This document shows, piece by piece, positions 1-10,509 of a stretch of 64,000 nucleotides of DNA. Position 1 is the first letter of the stretch, and each line of letters opens with the position of its first letter. A model generated the notes under the pieces. The model did not search any database and was not told the origin of the DNA. It was given only the letters and a program-made list of their open reading frames with translations. The DNA lies in NCBI GenBank assembly GCA_029378245.1, contig JARKIF010000020.1, positions 558,001 through 622,000 on the forward strand, in the 5' to 3' direction. Position numbers and translations under genes: made by a program. This DNA is from Roridomyces roridus (Eukaryota; Basidiomycota; Agaricomycetes; Agaricales; Mycenaceae).

Positions 1-1178
1 GCGAGCTACCCGCCAGGACCCATGTGCCATGCCCACAGGCATTTCTATAGCAAGGGGAAGACGTTCCACACGACATTCATCGGAGAACTAGGTACATCCC
101 AGGACCCACACCGGTGAACATTGTCCCAGTTGAAAGTAATATCGTCGTTTTCCTCACCTTGCTCTCTCTGAGGCATGGGATCTCGTATAGACTGCGATCA
201 CGGGCTGCTTCAGATCTTGTCAGAATGGTCATCCATCATCTGAAAGATTTCTGACTGAAAGGACATCTATACTACTGTGTGGAGCGGAAGGCTTTGTGTG
301 TCGTACTTTCGCGCCGAAATTTCGGCAGGTAGTGCTTCCTGACTCTGAGAGTCGGAGGAAGACTCTTTTCAAAAATAGAACCACCAGCGCATGCTTCGGA
401 ACAAAGGTGACACATGATTCCATCAGATCTCGGCAAGACTCGGAGCATCTTTGTGTCTTCCCAGGTCTTCCTCCGCCGTCTTCGTACTTATTCCCCACCA
501 CGGTGTTCTGCCTCTGATGCGCTGTTCCCGCCGAGCTCGACAAGGTTGAAACCGCATCCCCGTCGGACCCCGTGCAGGCCGCACCCGGCAGTCCGCGGCG
601 GCCGCCCATAACACTCATTCTTACTCCGCGCATTGTGTCCCATTGTACCCGTCCCGACGTCTTTCACACGCCTAGCTCCCATCGCCGTCGATCCGAATTC
701 TGGACGCCCTCGCGCTGGAGATTCCGCCCTGTCAGCGCTGCTCTCCCGCTGTCTCTTGCGAGAAGCGGTACATGCTTGGCACATACACGGTATGATACAC
801 CCTTCACTACCTGCGTCTTCCAAGGAGCTTCCATGTGACTGGTGTCATACATGATACGTCGCTCTTCGATTGGTATCACCTCCTCGGGCTGGATATGGAC
901 TCTATGTAGCGGGCTCTTCTCCAGAACGACCAATATGGCACAACCCTGGACAGACGCCAAGCCAAAACGACTGTTTCTGATTGGGTTCTTGCTGGCTTGA
1001 ATTCTTCAGATCATGCACTATGTTTGGCCCCGCCTTCCCTTGATCGACGGACGTGAGTACCGTCTCCATCGCACCGAATGTAATTCACACACGTCTTTCC
1101 TAGTGCACTTGGGGCACTGCAGTTATAAAAACACCTTTTCATCCCACGTCCAAGAGAATCTCATTCCCCGACAGAGAT
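1..1178. other. Intergenic, no supported gene
   Basis: No open frame here has a convincing protein signature or splice pattern. Several overlapping frames of 60-130 codons are low-complexity and arginine/proline-rich, as expected of chance frames in GC-balanced DNA. On the minus strand near 1-190 a short frame reads ...DITFNWDNVHRCG..., which could be the first exon of a gene running off the left edge, but it is too short to support. Confidence 0.4.
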
Positions 1179-2594
1179 ATGCCTTGGGCTGTTACCCCTA
1201 CCATCCCGCAGCTGCGAAGTGCGCTCCTCTTAGTCTATCTACGATGCCTCCCCTGATCCCTGGCTACAGTCTTGACATGTGTCCTCTCGCCCTTCGCGGT
1301 GGTGGTGACCTTGCTGCGGCTCTGGATCCGCCGCTCCCATGGAAAGCTATGGTGGGATGATCTCTGGGTAAGGCTCAGGCACTCGGACTTGACTCTAACT
1401 GACGATCCTAGGTAGCGATATCAGCGTTCATCACCGCTGTTTTTGTTCTGGTTTTCATGCTCCATATCCGGGATCCAGGTGTGTGTCTGTGGGCGTCGTG
1501 GCGTAGGCAGTTGTTCTTGACGCTTTGATCCGTCTGCAGCGACGAATCCAATGACGCAGTCGGCGAAAATCGCAGTCTACTACTTGTGCGTTATCTCAAT
1601 AGGCTTCGTTCCACCTCGTTAAAACCCCCACCAGTTGCCCTTTAACTTTCTACGCCGTCGCTTGGTGAGAAATACCCACCAGACGAAAACCGCAACTAAC
1701 GCCCACGGCGATAGGACGTCGCGCATCTCCATATTGTTCACCGTCATTCGCTTGTCGTTCGCTCTTTTACGCAAGCTTCTAATCGCCGCCGCCGGATTCT
1801 TCTTCTTCTGCTTGTTGCTGCTCTCCGCTCAGGTTTTCTGGGTCTGCGAGACCCAGCCGGGATGGAAGGATACGCCCCTCGCTCAGTGCGATCTAGGCAG
1901 GCAGGTTGCTATAACCCTCATCGTCAGTGCGTACTCTCAAGCTTCCAAGTACCCGTCGTGGCTTTTTTAACGGAACTGTTAGTGGACGTTATTTGCGATA
2001 CGATCCTCATTGCAGCGCCTTTGAGCTTGCTGTGGGGATCACGTCTCCAGCGCGGACTCAAGTTCCGACTCATCGCAGTCTTTGCCTCCACGGCGATCAT
2101 GACCGGTGTATCGCTCTACCACGACTACAGTATTTATCTTTTCGGCGGGCTCGAGGAGGCGTTCGCAGCCAACCTCCAGGTGCTTCACAACTTACTTACA
2201 CTCGGACTCGATGGAATTCTGATTCTTCTCACAGGTCTCCGTCAGTTTGATGGTAGCCAACCTTTCCGTCATCACTGCCGTGTTATTCCGCGCCGCGTCC
2301 GAACAGTCGCAACATACGAGTAACAAGACACCCCTGGGAATCGCTACATTCGGCGGGGGGACGAACAACCGCCGCGGCCGCGCACCGACGTTTGGCGCCA
2401 TCGACACGATGATGCCTGACGATGACCCGCATATCAAGGTGCAGGTGGACATTTCCCAAGTGGATGACTCACCGCAGATGGAGGCTTGGGAATCGGATAT
2501 GGATAGCAAGGTGCCAGCGCATGATCATGGCGGGGCTCGCGTGGAAAAGATTGAATTGAGGCAGTTCCCACCGTCTGCCGCACAGGCGGTGTGA
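1179..2594 (+). CDS. Rhodopsin-domain integral membrane protein
   Basis: Predicted seven-helix plasma-membrane protein of the fungal 'rhodopsin domain-containing' family (PTH11-like/SAT4-like); ligand unknown. Spliced reading: a short first exon ending ...IPQLR, then LRLWIRRSHGKLWWDDLW, VLVFMLHIRDP, SRISILFTVIRL, AQVFWVCETQPGWKDTPLAQC, DVICDTILIAAPLSLLW and VSLMVANLSVITAVLFR, followed by a soluble polar tail of about 90 residues. The WWDD after helix 2 and the C-E...Q-C of the extracellular loop are family hallmarks. About seven introns. An in-frame TGA at 1254 is removed by a 51-nt intron (1219-1269, GTGCGC...CTACAG) that keeps the frame. The start at 1179 is the first ATG giving the family's short N-terminus. 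Length of about 350 residues is normal. What it senses or transports cannot be read from the sequence. Confidence 0.75.
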
Positions 2595-3870
2595 CCGCCG
2601 GGTTTGTCTTATCTATTTCAATTGGGGTTCTTTGAAAGGTGGCGAGCGCTTACATACATACATACATACTGTACCGTTCCTTTGTTAACTTGCTGTGTAC
2701 CGACTACCATCGCTATGGGAAATAAATCGTCGTTGTGGGGAATATCCAAACAATGTCAGACGAGTACGCTAGCGCGTTTGCTGGATAGAATACCAAGCGC
2801 GTTCTGCATTGAATTCGTCGAGTTCTCTCCGCCTCTCGTCATCCACGCTTATTGGAAATGCATCCGATAAAATACAACACAAAAGCATCGTTTGAACTGT
2901 AGCGATGCACCGGTACCCAGGGCGTCAACGCGTTCCAGGCCTCTTCTTTGAATTTTCGCGTACCCTAGGGCATTGAGTCGCTTCGACCGCTGCGCAACTA
3001 CATGGAATATTTCAATTCTACACGTCACTCCTTGAAACCTTTGGTTGCACGCGGTACCAGGGCCTAGAAGTTGTCAACTTGGCACAAGTTACAACAAGTG
3101 TGTTCTTGAACGTAATCAAAGTCTGTGGGAGATGCGGGGTTCCGCGGGAGAAGCCATTTCTAGCGATTGGCCGACTTTGAGCGTCCGTGTGAAACCCACC
3201 AACCACCGTGGGGGACTGCAAGACCATGAAAGTATATGTAGCGGGCGTCAGAGGCCCGTCTGAACATTCATTCCCGATCGACACATCGCTGCTGCCGCTC
3301 TCACGGGGGACCATCTTTGGATTGAGCTCACTGGGGGTGCAGGGCGGCGTTGTGGCGAGCTCGGGTTACCGGTAAATGCACGGAGACACCGACGCTGTAT
3401 TATCATATCTCCCCAGCGGCCAGCTTGTTGGGAATCGACGCGGGAGCGGAGTATGAGGTAAGTTGTTTGCAATCGCAATCATGTGAGGGATGTATGTGTT
3501 AGGGCAAACAGATGCCCTACGCCGTAGATTCCTGGGGCTTATATACTACATGACAATGTATCTAGAATATTCTACAAAAGTCCAAAGAAGATTATCAGTC
3601 AGCAACCAAGAAGTTGCTAGAAGGTTCTGGAGGTGGTGAGTCAGAACCGTGGCAAAATCCCGAAATCCCAACACATGTACAGCTAACTCATCCTGAGGTC
3701 CAAGAGTAGCGCGGCCAGATTTCACTGGAAGGCTCGAGCAAGGACTTCCTGCTGGCACTGCCCAGTACCAGGCTACCAGTTAATTGTATGAACAGGATGC
3801 TACGCTCCCCGAGTCGCCGTCGTTGTCGAATCGGCCAGTCACTGCGGGTGGCAGGTAGAAGCCGTCGGAC
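2595..3870. other. Intergenic, no supported gene
   Basis: Contains a short TACA tandem run near 2651-2670 and an AATAAA-like signal near 2718 that fits the 3' end of the preceding gene. The remaining open frames are short, mutually overlapping and show no recognisable domain or splice structure. Confidence 0.4.
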
Positions 3871-3876
3871 GGCTAT

Positions 3877-4330
3877 CACAAAGAGTGCATCCATCACCAA
3901 CGATCAGTTGCAGTGTGTCGATGAGGCTGTGCTCGCTTCGGCAGCTGGTCAGCGCGGCACACTGGGAATCAATAAAATCAATGGCCTGCGAGATGCGATG
4001 CGTGGGCTGTTCTTCAGCCTGGTGTGTATATGCAGACTCGGAGCCAGGTCAAGTATCCGGAGTGGGTGCTCGCGGGATGGATTCGTTGTGCATTTGAATG
4101 GTCGGCCGCGGGTTGTGGAGTTTCATTGCGCTCTAGAGACAATCTGGATGCTCTCAAATGGATGTTTCATCGCCCCCTGTGCTTGTTCTAGCCGGCGCGG
4201 AGGTTCAGTAGAATCCCGGGGCCTGTAGGCCTAGTTCTGATGGTGCCGATCACGGGCATCATGATCATTGGCATCATTCTCCGGTTGCCGGATGATGCCT
4301 GCGTGAGTAATTGGATTTGAGCTGAGCTCC
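3877..4330 (+). pseudogene. Unrecognised coding relic
   Basis: Three stretches in different frames read like real protein but I cannot join them into one sound gene. The first, from about 3889, includes DEAVLASAAGQRGTLGINK and NGLRDAMRGLFFS. The second, from about 4050, reads VKYPEWVLAGWIRCAFEW and then SRDNLDALKWMFHRP before a stop. The third, from about 4212, reads GPVGLVLMVPITGIMIIGI, a membrane-like helix, followed by LRLPDD and a good splice donor at about 4300. The gaps between them are too short to be introns, which suggests small indels and decay, although a real gene with unusual exon edges is possible. I do not recognise the family. Confidence 0.25.
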
Positions 4331-4577
4331 CTCTCTCTGCGGGCAATTACCAGCTGTTCCTCTTCGGAATCTTATCACTGGACCGCATCGCATGTCCAAC
4401 CCACCTCAGGATTTGCCGCGGATTCAACAACCGGCGGATCAATCACCGCTCCTCCCGGGTCTGGACGGCCAGACCCTCTAGGCCGCCCTACTGCCACTGC
4501 CTCGACCACCGCGGGAGTGACTATATAATGAAAGACCGTACCGCAATCTTAGTCCATTGCCCCCACACCCATCAACT

Positions 4578-4929
4578 ATGTCCACACCTATCCGCCTCGG
4601 ACTGCGAAGAGTTCAACGCCAGACGCTACACTTCCCGCATGCTCAACGGCGGATGGCACACCACGCAGCGGAATACAAGGTATGTCTACCTATGTGCTTC
4701 TCCCCCCGGGCTAAGTTCACGTCTTCCTTACAGCACATCCCCTTCGACTACTCGAACCGCACCGGCTTGGCGGTCAAGATGGCCGCGTACCTCGGATTCG
4801 GGTTCGCTCTGCCATTCGTTGCTGTAGGTTGGCAATGGTGCGTCTCATGCCGAGCGATTCACTCATGAAGACTAAGACCAACGTTCGGGCAGGTACAAGC
4901 CTGGAGGTTATAAGAATTCGAGCTCTTAG
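4578..4929 (+). CDS. COX8: Cytochrome c oxidase subunit VIIc (COX8)
   Basis: Small nuclear-encoded subunit of mitochondrial complex IV, in the inner membrane. Three exons (4578-4679, 4734-4837, 4893-4929) give about 80 residues. The N-terminus is arginine-rich and lacks acidic residues (STPIRLGLRRVQRQTL...), a typical mitochondrial presequence. The mature part begins near AAEYKHIPFDYSNR, then runs into a single helix YLGFGFALPFVAVGWQW and a short tail YKPGGYKNSSS. The pattern of IPF, a basic stretch and one helix with F-A-x-PF is that of COX8/VIIc. Introns have GTATGT...TACAG and GTGCGT...GGCAG edges, and the last splits a Trp codon. The upstream in-frame ATG at 4557 would add MPPHPST; the ATG at 4578 gives the better presequence. 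Confidence 0.85.
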
Positions 4930-5180
4930 ACCGGGGGAACCACCCGTGTGGAGATTTGCATGAAGTGTATCATACATATTGCGACAGAGGTGTAATTGTT
5001 CGACATTCAGTAGCCAGTTACAACGGAGTCGGATTGTTCTTCAAAGTGTGTCCAATGACTCGAAATGAACCCTATACGGCAGTAGGTTCAGGCTATAATA
5101 TGTTCAAGAGAAACATCTGAGCATCAGCAATGCCAACGTTAACGCATGAAGAAACGATGCTGACGGGTTCGAGTCCATGG

Positions 5181-6547
5181 TCATCGTTCGTATTCTCGCT
5201 CGAATCTGCCGTAGTGTTTCGCTTGATTTCCATCGTGACCTGCGGAAGCTGCATCAAAGAGAGGGGGCACCGACTCGGACTCCAAATGCACCTGAGGATC
5301 CCACTCCGATTTGCGCAGCGCAGCAGGAGACTGCGGACGGACCATTTCTCGACGAGCAGGACGGGCGTTCAAACTGCCGGCTTCGTTTGGTGAGGCTAAG
5401 AACTGTGGCGTGGGAGCTCACGAGACAAGGAGAGAGTTCGTGTACACTGCGTCAAGGTAAGTGATAAGTTTGCGGCAGGGAGATGACTGACACTTGGCGA
5501 GGAAGGTGTACAACGCGAGCCAGACAACTGCGGACATTGTTGGCCGCGGCAACGGTGACTCCAGAATGAGGGCACTCACAGTTGTGCTTCATGGTCTGAA
5601 ACTAAAGGATGTGCGTTAATCGAGGGGTCAGTACGTATCGTGAAAGGAATGAGCGACGTACGCTGATGACGACGGCAACGGAGGTCATGCTGTCATGTCT
5701 CAGTCAGTTCATGGACGCAGGCGTCGAGCAGGGGTAAGTCACCTCGTAATCAACCCAGTTTCTACAATCCGTAAGGCCAAATCAACCACGCAACGATAGA
5801 CTCACGAATCGTGAAAGAAACCAATCGATCAATCAACTTCTCACTCCTACCATCCACACAGATTCATCATCCCGCTTCAGAATCTGGACGCCAGACGCAG
5901 ACGCACCGAGGGAAATTATACGCCGAATACATCCGCCGCAAATACACGCACATCGACGCAGTGATGACCAAATCCAACGCCGCGCCAACGTTCAACGCGC
6001 TAGTGATGAGCCACCCGTAGTTGTCCTCCAAATCAAAATAATTGGGTTCCTGCGGGACGTCCAAGAATCCCTCGACGGCCATGCTTACTCCCCCGATGAG
6101 GCGGAGGAGAACGAGGAGCCAGCAGAAGATGGGGAGGAGGAGGCGGCCAGAGAGGATGCGGATGCGGTAGGCGAAGAAACTCTGAACAAGGGCGGTGATC
6201 ATGGTCTCGAAAACCGGTGTGAGGGAGAGGGAGTACGAGTTGGCGCCCTTTTCGAGCTCGGGCACGCCCGCGAGAATGATGGTGAAATAGTAGATGGCTT
6301 GACACGAGGCGATGGAATGGCAGAGTTCGAGGAATCTGGTTAGGGGAATGAGTAAATCTTCAGTGACAGTGCATGCAACGCACAAGACAGATCCGACAAG
6401 CAACTTGAGACCCCGTCTGTCGGCTTGACAATTCTGAAAGTAGACGTATCCTTGCAATGCCACGACGCCGAGGAGGAAGAGGCTGAAGAATACTCCGATC
6501 TCCAGGATCCCGAGAAGAGAAGGAGCATCAGGTCCGAAGGTTATCAT
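5181..6547 (-). CDS. DUF6534 multi-helix membrane protein
   Basis: Member of the DUF6534 family, abundant in Agaricomycetes and of unknown function. The reading begins MITFGPDAPSLLGILEIGV and shows about seven hydrophobic helices, with family landmarks LELCHSIASCQAIYYFT, VQSFFAYRIRILSGR, ALDLVITASMCVYLRR, then the small exons SEKLIDRLVSFTI, QTGLITSMTSVAVVIS, TMKHN, VWLALYTFLAKVYTNSLL and SLNARPARREM. It ends in a cytosolic tail of about 60 residues, ...GRFEREYER. I find seven short introns, several of 44-60 nt; one of 48 nt (near 6338-6385) is a multiple of three, so the frame stays open if it is retained. A TATA-like sequence lies at 6627-6636. A second family member is at 33402-34692. No defect is visible. 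Transport or signalling role unknown. Confidence 0.8.
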
Positions 6548-7485
6548 CGGCGTGGATTAGAAAAGAGAATCCAAGTCGTCAAGACCGGAGTGCTAGAAGT
6601 GGGAATCTACCCTCGATGGAAGACCCATTATATATACTGGGAGCGAGCAATGTGTCGAGACAAGGACGCAGATCCAGGCCGAGGGACCACCGCTATGACA
6701 ACTAGGGAGACGATATACTGAGGAAGGACAGAGTGTATGTTTGATTGATCGGGAACGGCGATTCGGTGTATGCAGGCGTGGATAAATATTTGCAATGAGA
6801 ACTGGCATGGGAGTGTTGGAATGATAGTCCGTCGAGCGGGCAGATCGCTCTAGAATGGCTCGTTGGGATGACGACGAGGTGCCTCCGAGTCCGTCGCGGT
6901 AGGCTTCGAGAGGCTTCGAGACGAAATGATTGGATCCTGGGAATGAAAGGCCCGAGCTCCATCGAAGACATGCCGGTGCCAAGCCAAGTTAGCGGTTGTC
7001 CAGCTTTCTTGGTACGAGGATCTCGATTCCACCACCTGGAAGAAGAGTATCGCTACCTATCCGCTGGCTGCAGGGTCTGAGGAGGTGCCAAGATGGGGAG
7101 CTGTTGGGAAGCTGTGACTGAATAAGCAGGGATATGTGTTTGGCCAATCGATGAATTGATGGTTGGAGTCGGCCCGCTGCGGTCCGACCCCACTGCTGAT
7201 TGCCGAACCTTTAGGTTTGGCCTTAACAAGAATTCCTTGTCCCGTGGTTAGTGGCTGTGTCGGCGCTTGATGGGCGCTTGTCTGTAATGCCCAGTAGAAC
7301 TTTTCCGTGGTTAGTGGCTGTGCAATCGGCGGCTGACACCGGACGGCAAGATACGGAACTGCAAAAAAGGTTCGGCCCCCGCCGCTTGCGGCCTTATCCG
7401 TACTCATGCCGTCCGCTTCTTAAATTCTTTTCGACTCTGTGTTTTCGCTGTGTCATAGAGATAACTTGTGGATAACAAAAAATTC
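6548..7485. other. Intergenic with short direct repeats
   Basis: No gene supported. It holds the upstream region of the DUF6534 gene, including a TATA-like sequence at 6627-6636. At 7118-7144 there is a block that recurs upstream of the O-methyltransferase at 9965-9991. An 18-bp direct repeat (CCGTGGTTAGTGGCTGTG) lies at 7242-7259 and 7305-7322. Confidence 0.5.
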
Positions 7486-9413
7486 TCATACAGGAACTGC
7501 GCGCAAAGGATAGTAGTATCCACTGGCGCCCTCAATACGCACAACCTCCTCCAGGCGCCACCCGCAAGAACCCAACAACCGCTGTAGGTGTCCGATGTTT
7601 CGCTCTTGTGCGTTCAAGCTGACGAGCATCTGAGAAGAAATGTAGTCCGGTCAGTTGCCAGGGGACCTTTTGGGAAGGAAAGACGCAAGACGCACGCAAC
7701 TATCCAGTAAATGTCCCAAGGCATTCGCAGAGCCGTAATTCGGCAGGAGAGGAGGGGGCGCGGTGTCCAGAGAGGCGGAGAGTGCTTGGACATCGGATGG
7801 GACCGCAGTGGGCGGGCACGCGTAGGGGAGGACATGATCAACTACTACGAGCGCCGTGGACGGAGTCGCGGCGGCAGGCAAATGCATCAGGATCTTCTGT
7901 GCGTAGGTGTCCGACCAGTTGTGTACGATATAGCGGAGTAGGAAGACAGAGGCTTCTTGAGACGGCTGGGGCTGGAAGAAGTCGTGACCTGAGCTAGAAT
8001 GTTCAATACCGTTGGAATCTTGCAAGTCAGAAACGCACCCTGGAATATTACCCGCCCAGATTGAAGCACGCCGGCGTATTGCGTTTCCCAGAGCTGCAAG
8101 GAATATTTGGGATGAGCATCATGAATTGAACAGTTGTAGCTTGCCTTCTGTGCATCTGCCACGACCCCGGGAAGATCTTGGACAACAATACGTAGATGCG
8201 GGTGTGCGCGCGCCAGTTGGAGCGCCGCTGCGCCGATACCTCCTCCTATATCGACGACGACGGAATCCTCCTGAAGCGAAGTCCAGGGAAATGCTGACGG
8301 GGGTTTTGTCGTTGATGTATGAATATCGAGTAGTTGATAGGACGTACCATCGAGAATCGTACCCGGAGGATTCATCTCCGCAAACCCTGGGACAGTCAGA
8401 GTCCGAGTCTCAGTGCAGAATTGCTCCTTACCTTTGATTGCTATGCCAAAGAGATCACGTAGCTTATGCTGCGCCGGATCCTCAAACCATCTGTGGAAGG
8501 GGACATCAATACCGAGTGTTCGGTGAAAGGGACTGTCGATGATTTCATTCGAGAATCCAGCTTTCGGGTCTTTGAGCGTATCCCATAAGTTGCATGCCGA
8601 TTTAGCCCAGAGATTGATTCTACCCGGAGTGAACTTTCAGTTGATATGGAGAAGAAGAGGACTCGCGTCCAGGCAGCGGCCGCAGGAAATGCTTCGGTCA
8701 AGCCGGTGTATTTATTATCCGGGCTTTCGGATAAAGTTGTCAGACAAGACCTGCAAGAAATGAAGTGACCCACTCGGAAAAGAGCTCAGAGACGGGTTTG
8801 TGTGTATCCAGCGTGGCAGAGAGTCGATTGTTTGCGAAGGTATTGGGTTTCACCTCACGATAAATATGATAGGTCGCGAGGTGGCGCATAATGCGTGCTT
8901 CGGAGATCTAGATCGAACATACCGCAGCGGACATACACACCAAGTTTGTCCCCGTCCATGTTATTCTCCTCGGCGATCTTGTTAGCGTGTAATCCCTGTG
9001 GCTGAATTCGAGCGAAAGTTTCATCCTGTAGTTGGAGAGTCTCACCTCAGGTCCAGCGGCTCTCAACATTTCGGTCGCGTTGGACTCGATACAAACACGG
9101 AGCGAGGCCGCGAGATGTGCCTAGCCGTAATTCAGCAAGAGATCGAATTGAACTAAGTACTTACCCCGAAAACCACTTCAAAGACATAGTCTTTGGGCCG
9201 CATTGTCAGAGCTGCGAGCTGGCGACCCGCCGCTGCAATGACCCTCGCAGCCTCAATTGCCACAGCATTGATTCTGAGTGCGTCTGACTCATCTGAGAGG
9301 AGTGGATTGTCTAAGTCGGGCAGTGAAGTATTCGTTTCCACTGCGACGCGTTCTAGAGTCGCCACGGATTGTGATATGAGGTTCGACAGTTGAGTGAGGG
9401 TGGAGAGCGACAT
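7486..9413 (-). CDS. Family-2 O-methyltransferase (SAM-dependent)
   Basis: Predicted cytosolic S-adenosylmethionine-dependent O-methyltransferase of the plant/fungal family 2 (caffeate OMT-like), acting on a phenolic or polyketide-like hydroxyl; substrate not determinable. Order: N-terminal dimerisation region (SLSTLTQLSNLISQSV...), a winged-helix section (LHANKIAEENNMDGDKL, RIMRHLATYHIYREVKP, FANNRLSATLDTHKPV), a linker (SACNLWDTLKDPKAGFS), then the Rossmann fold with motif I VVVDIGGGIGAAALQLAR, LRIVVQDLPGVV, FLLRYIVHNWSD and VVVDHVLPYACP. The catalytic base fits the His of the HNWSD motif. The last exon reads MLVSLNAQERNIGHLQRLL and ends ...YYYPLRAVPV. About nine introns. The start at 9413 is the first ATG in frame; an upstream GTG at 9437 is unlikely to be used. 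Length of about 460 residues fits the family. Such enzymes often sit in secondary-metabolite clusters, but the neighbours do not form one. Confidence 0.8.
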
Positions 9414-10509
9414 CTCGTTGTGTGGGATCAGGGACACAGGAGATGATTTATACGAAAGGACTCGCCTTCTGTTTGCATTGCGTCTGCCATAAATGTGTCA
9501 GAGTGAATGGATGTGTCCACCTCGGGACGAAGAGGTCGCCGGATAACGGAAAATCCGAGACTCACGGGCAGCGATAATGAATTGAATCATCGGCGTCGAC
9601 GTGCTACAGTCTCTCAGGCGCACGAATCTGTGAGAAATATGGATCGGTACTAGCGGGCCGGGCTTCTGGGCAGCTTTACGGCGCAAAGACATCCAGATAA
9701 ATCAAAAGAGACAAAGAGGTGCATGAAACGACTCACAAACCGTAGAGGGACGAGTATTGCTGCTTGCAGGCATGTAGCAAAAAACGATACAGTCGTTGGG
9801 AAGTCGTCGGACCGCAAGAGAATGCTTTGATGTCATGCCAGTGTATCAAGAGACGTGGTTGAAACGGCCGAGTTGTGCGCAGGAAGGCAGATTCGAGAAG
9901 GCATGATGGAGGTCGGAGACAAGAGGTCTGATGCCATAACATCAAAAAAGATCGGCAGAAGCTGCTGAATAAGCAGGGACATGTATTTGGCGATTCATCA
10001 TTGATGGCCCGCGGCGATGCAGTGCCGGTGCCGGCGTCTTCTTTCTTTTCCTCCGTCATCCACCACGCTCACAGGATGGGCTCTGCTTCTCACGGCGCTG
10101 GCAATATACCTGCCTCTGCTCATCTTTTTGTGTGACCTGCTGACCAGTGACCGTCCCTTTCGCCCAGTTGGCTCGACCGACCAACTCACGCTGCTGTCCA
10201 CATGCCCATCCGAACTGGTCTACTGAGTAATACCATCGAGGACCGCTCTTGCGAGATCCACTGCCGAAGATTCGAGATCTCAGTGATAACGGTTGTGGGA
10301 GCAGTGAGCTCGGATGAGCTCCCATAATTATACTCCGTGTGAATCATGATACTTGCTGATATGTCAACACAAGAAATGGCTATCGCACGTTGTTCCATTT
10401 ACAGCGTCTCTTCACACCATAGTCGATAAATACGTCTTCCGGATCCATCCAATAAGTACCTTCCGTCCGCTCTTCCTCCCGGCAAGCCTTCTCCCGGCGA
10501 TAAGTTTCG
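9414..10509. other. Divergent intergenic region
   Basis: Separates the minus-strand O-methyltransferase from the plus-strand MCD4, so it should contain both promoters. It carries the second copy (9965-9991) of the block found at 7118-7144. Open frames here are short and show no domain; one at 9498-9692 (minus) is unsupported. Confidence 0.5.

Noticed and set aside
1..190. Minus-strand start reading DITFNWDNVHRCG as a gene entering from the left
   Set aside because: Too short, no second exon within the window; cannot be supported.
1254..1256. In-frame TGA near the start of the rhodopsin-domain gene, first taken as a nonsense mutation
   Set aside because: A 51-nt intron (1219-1269) with good GTGCGC and CTACAG edges removes it and keeps the frame, so the gene is probably intact.
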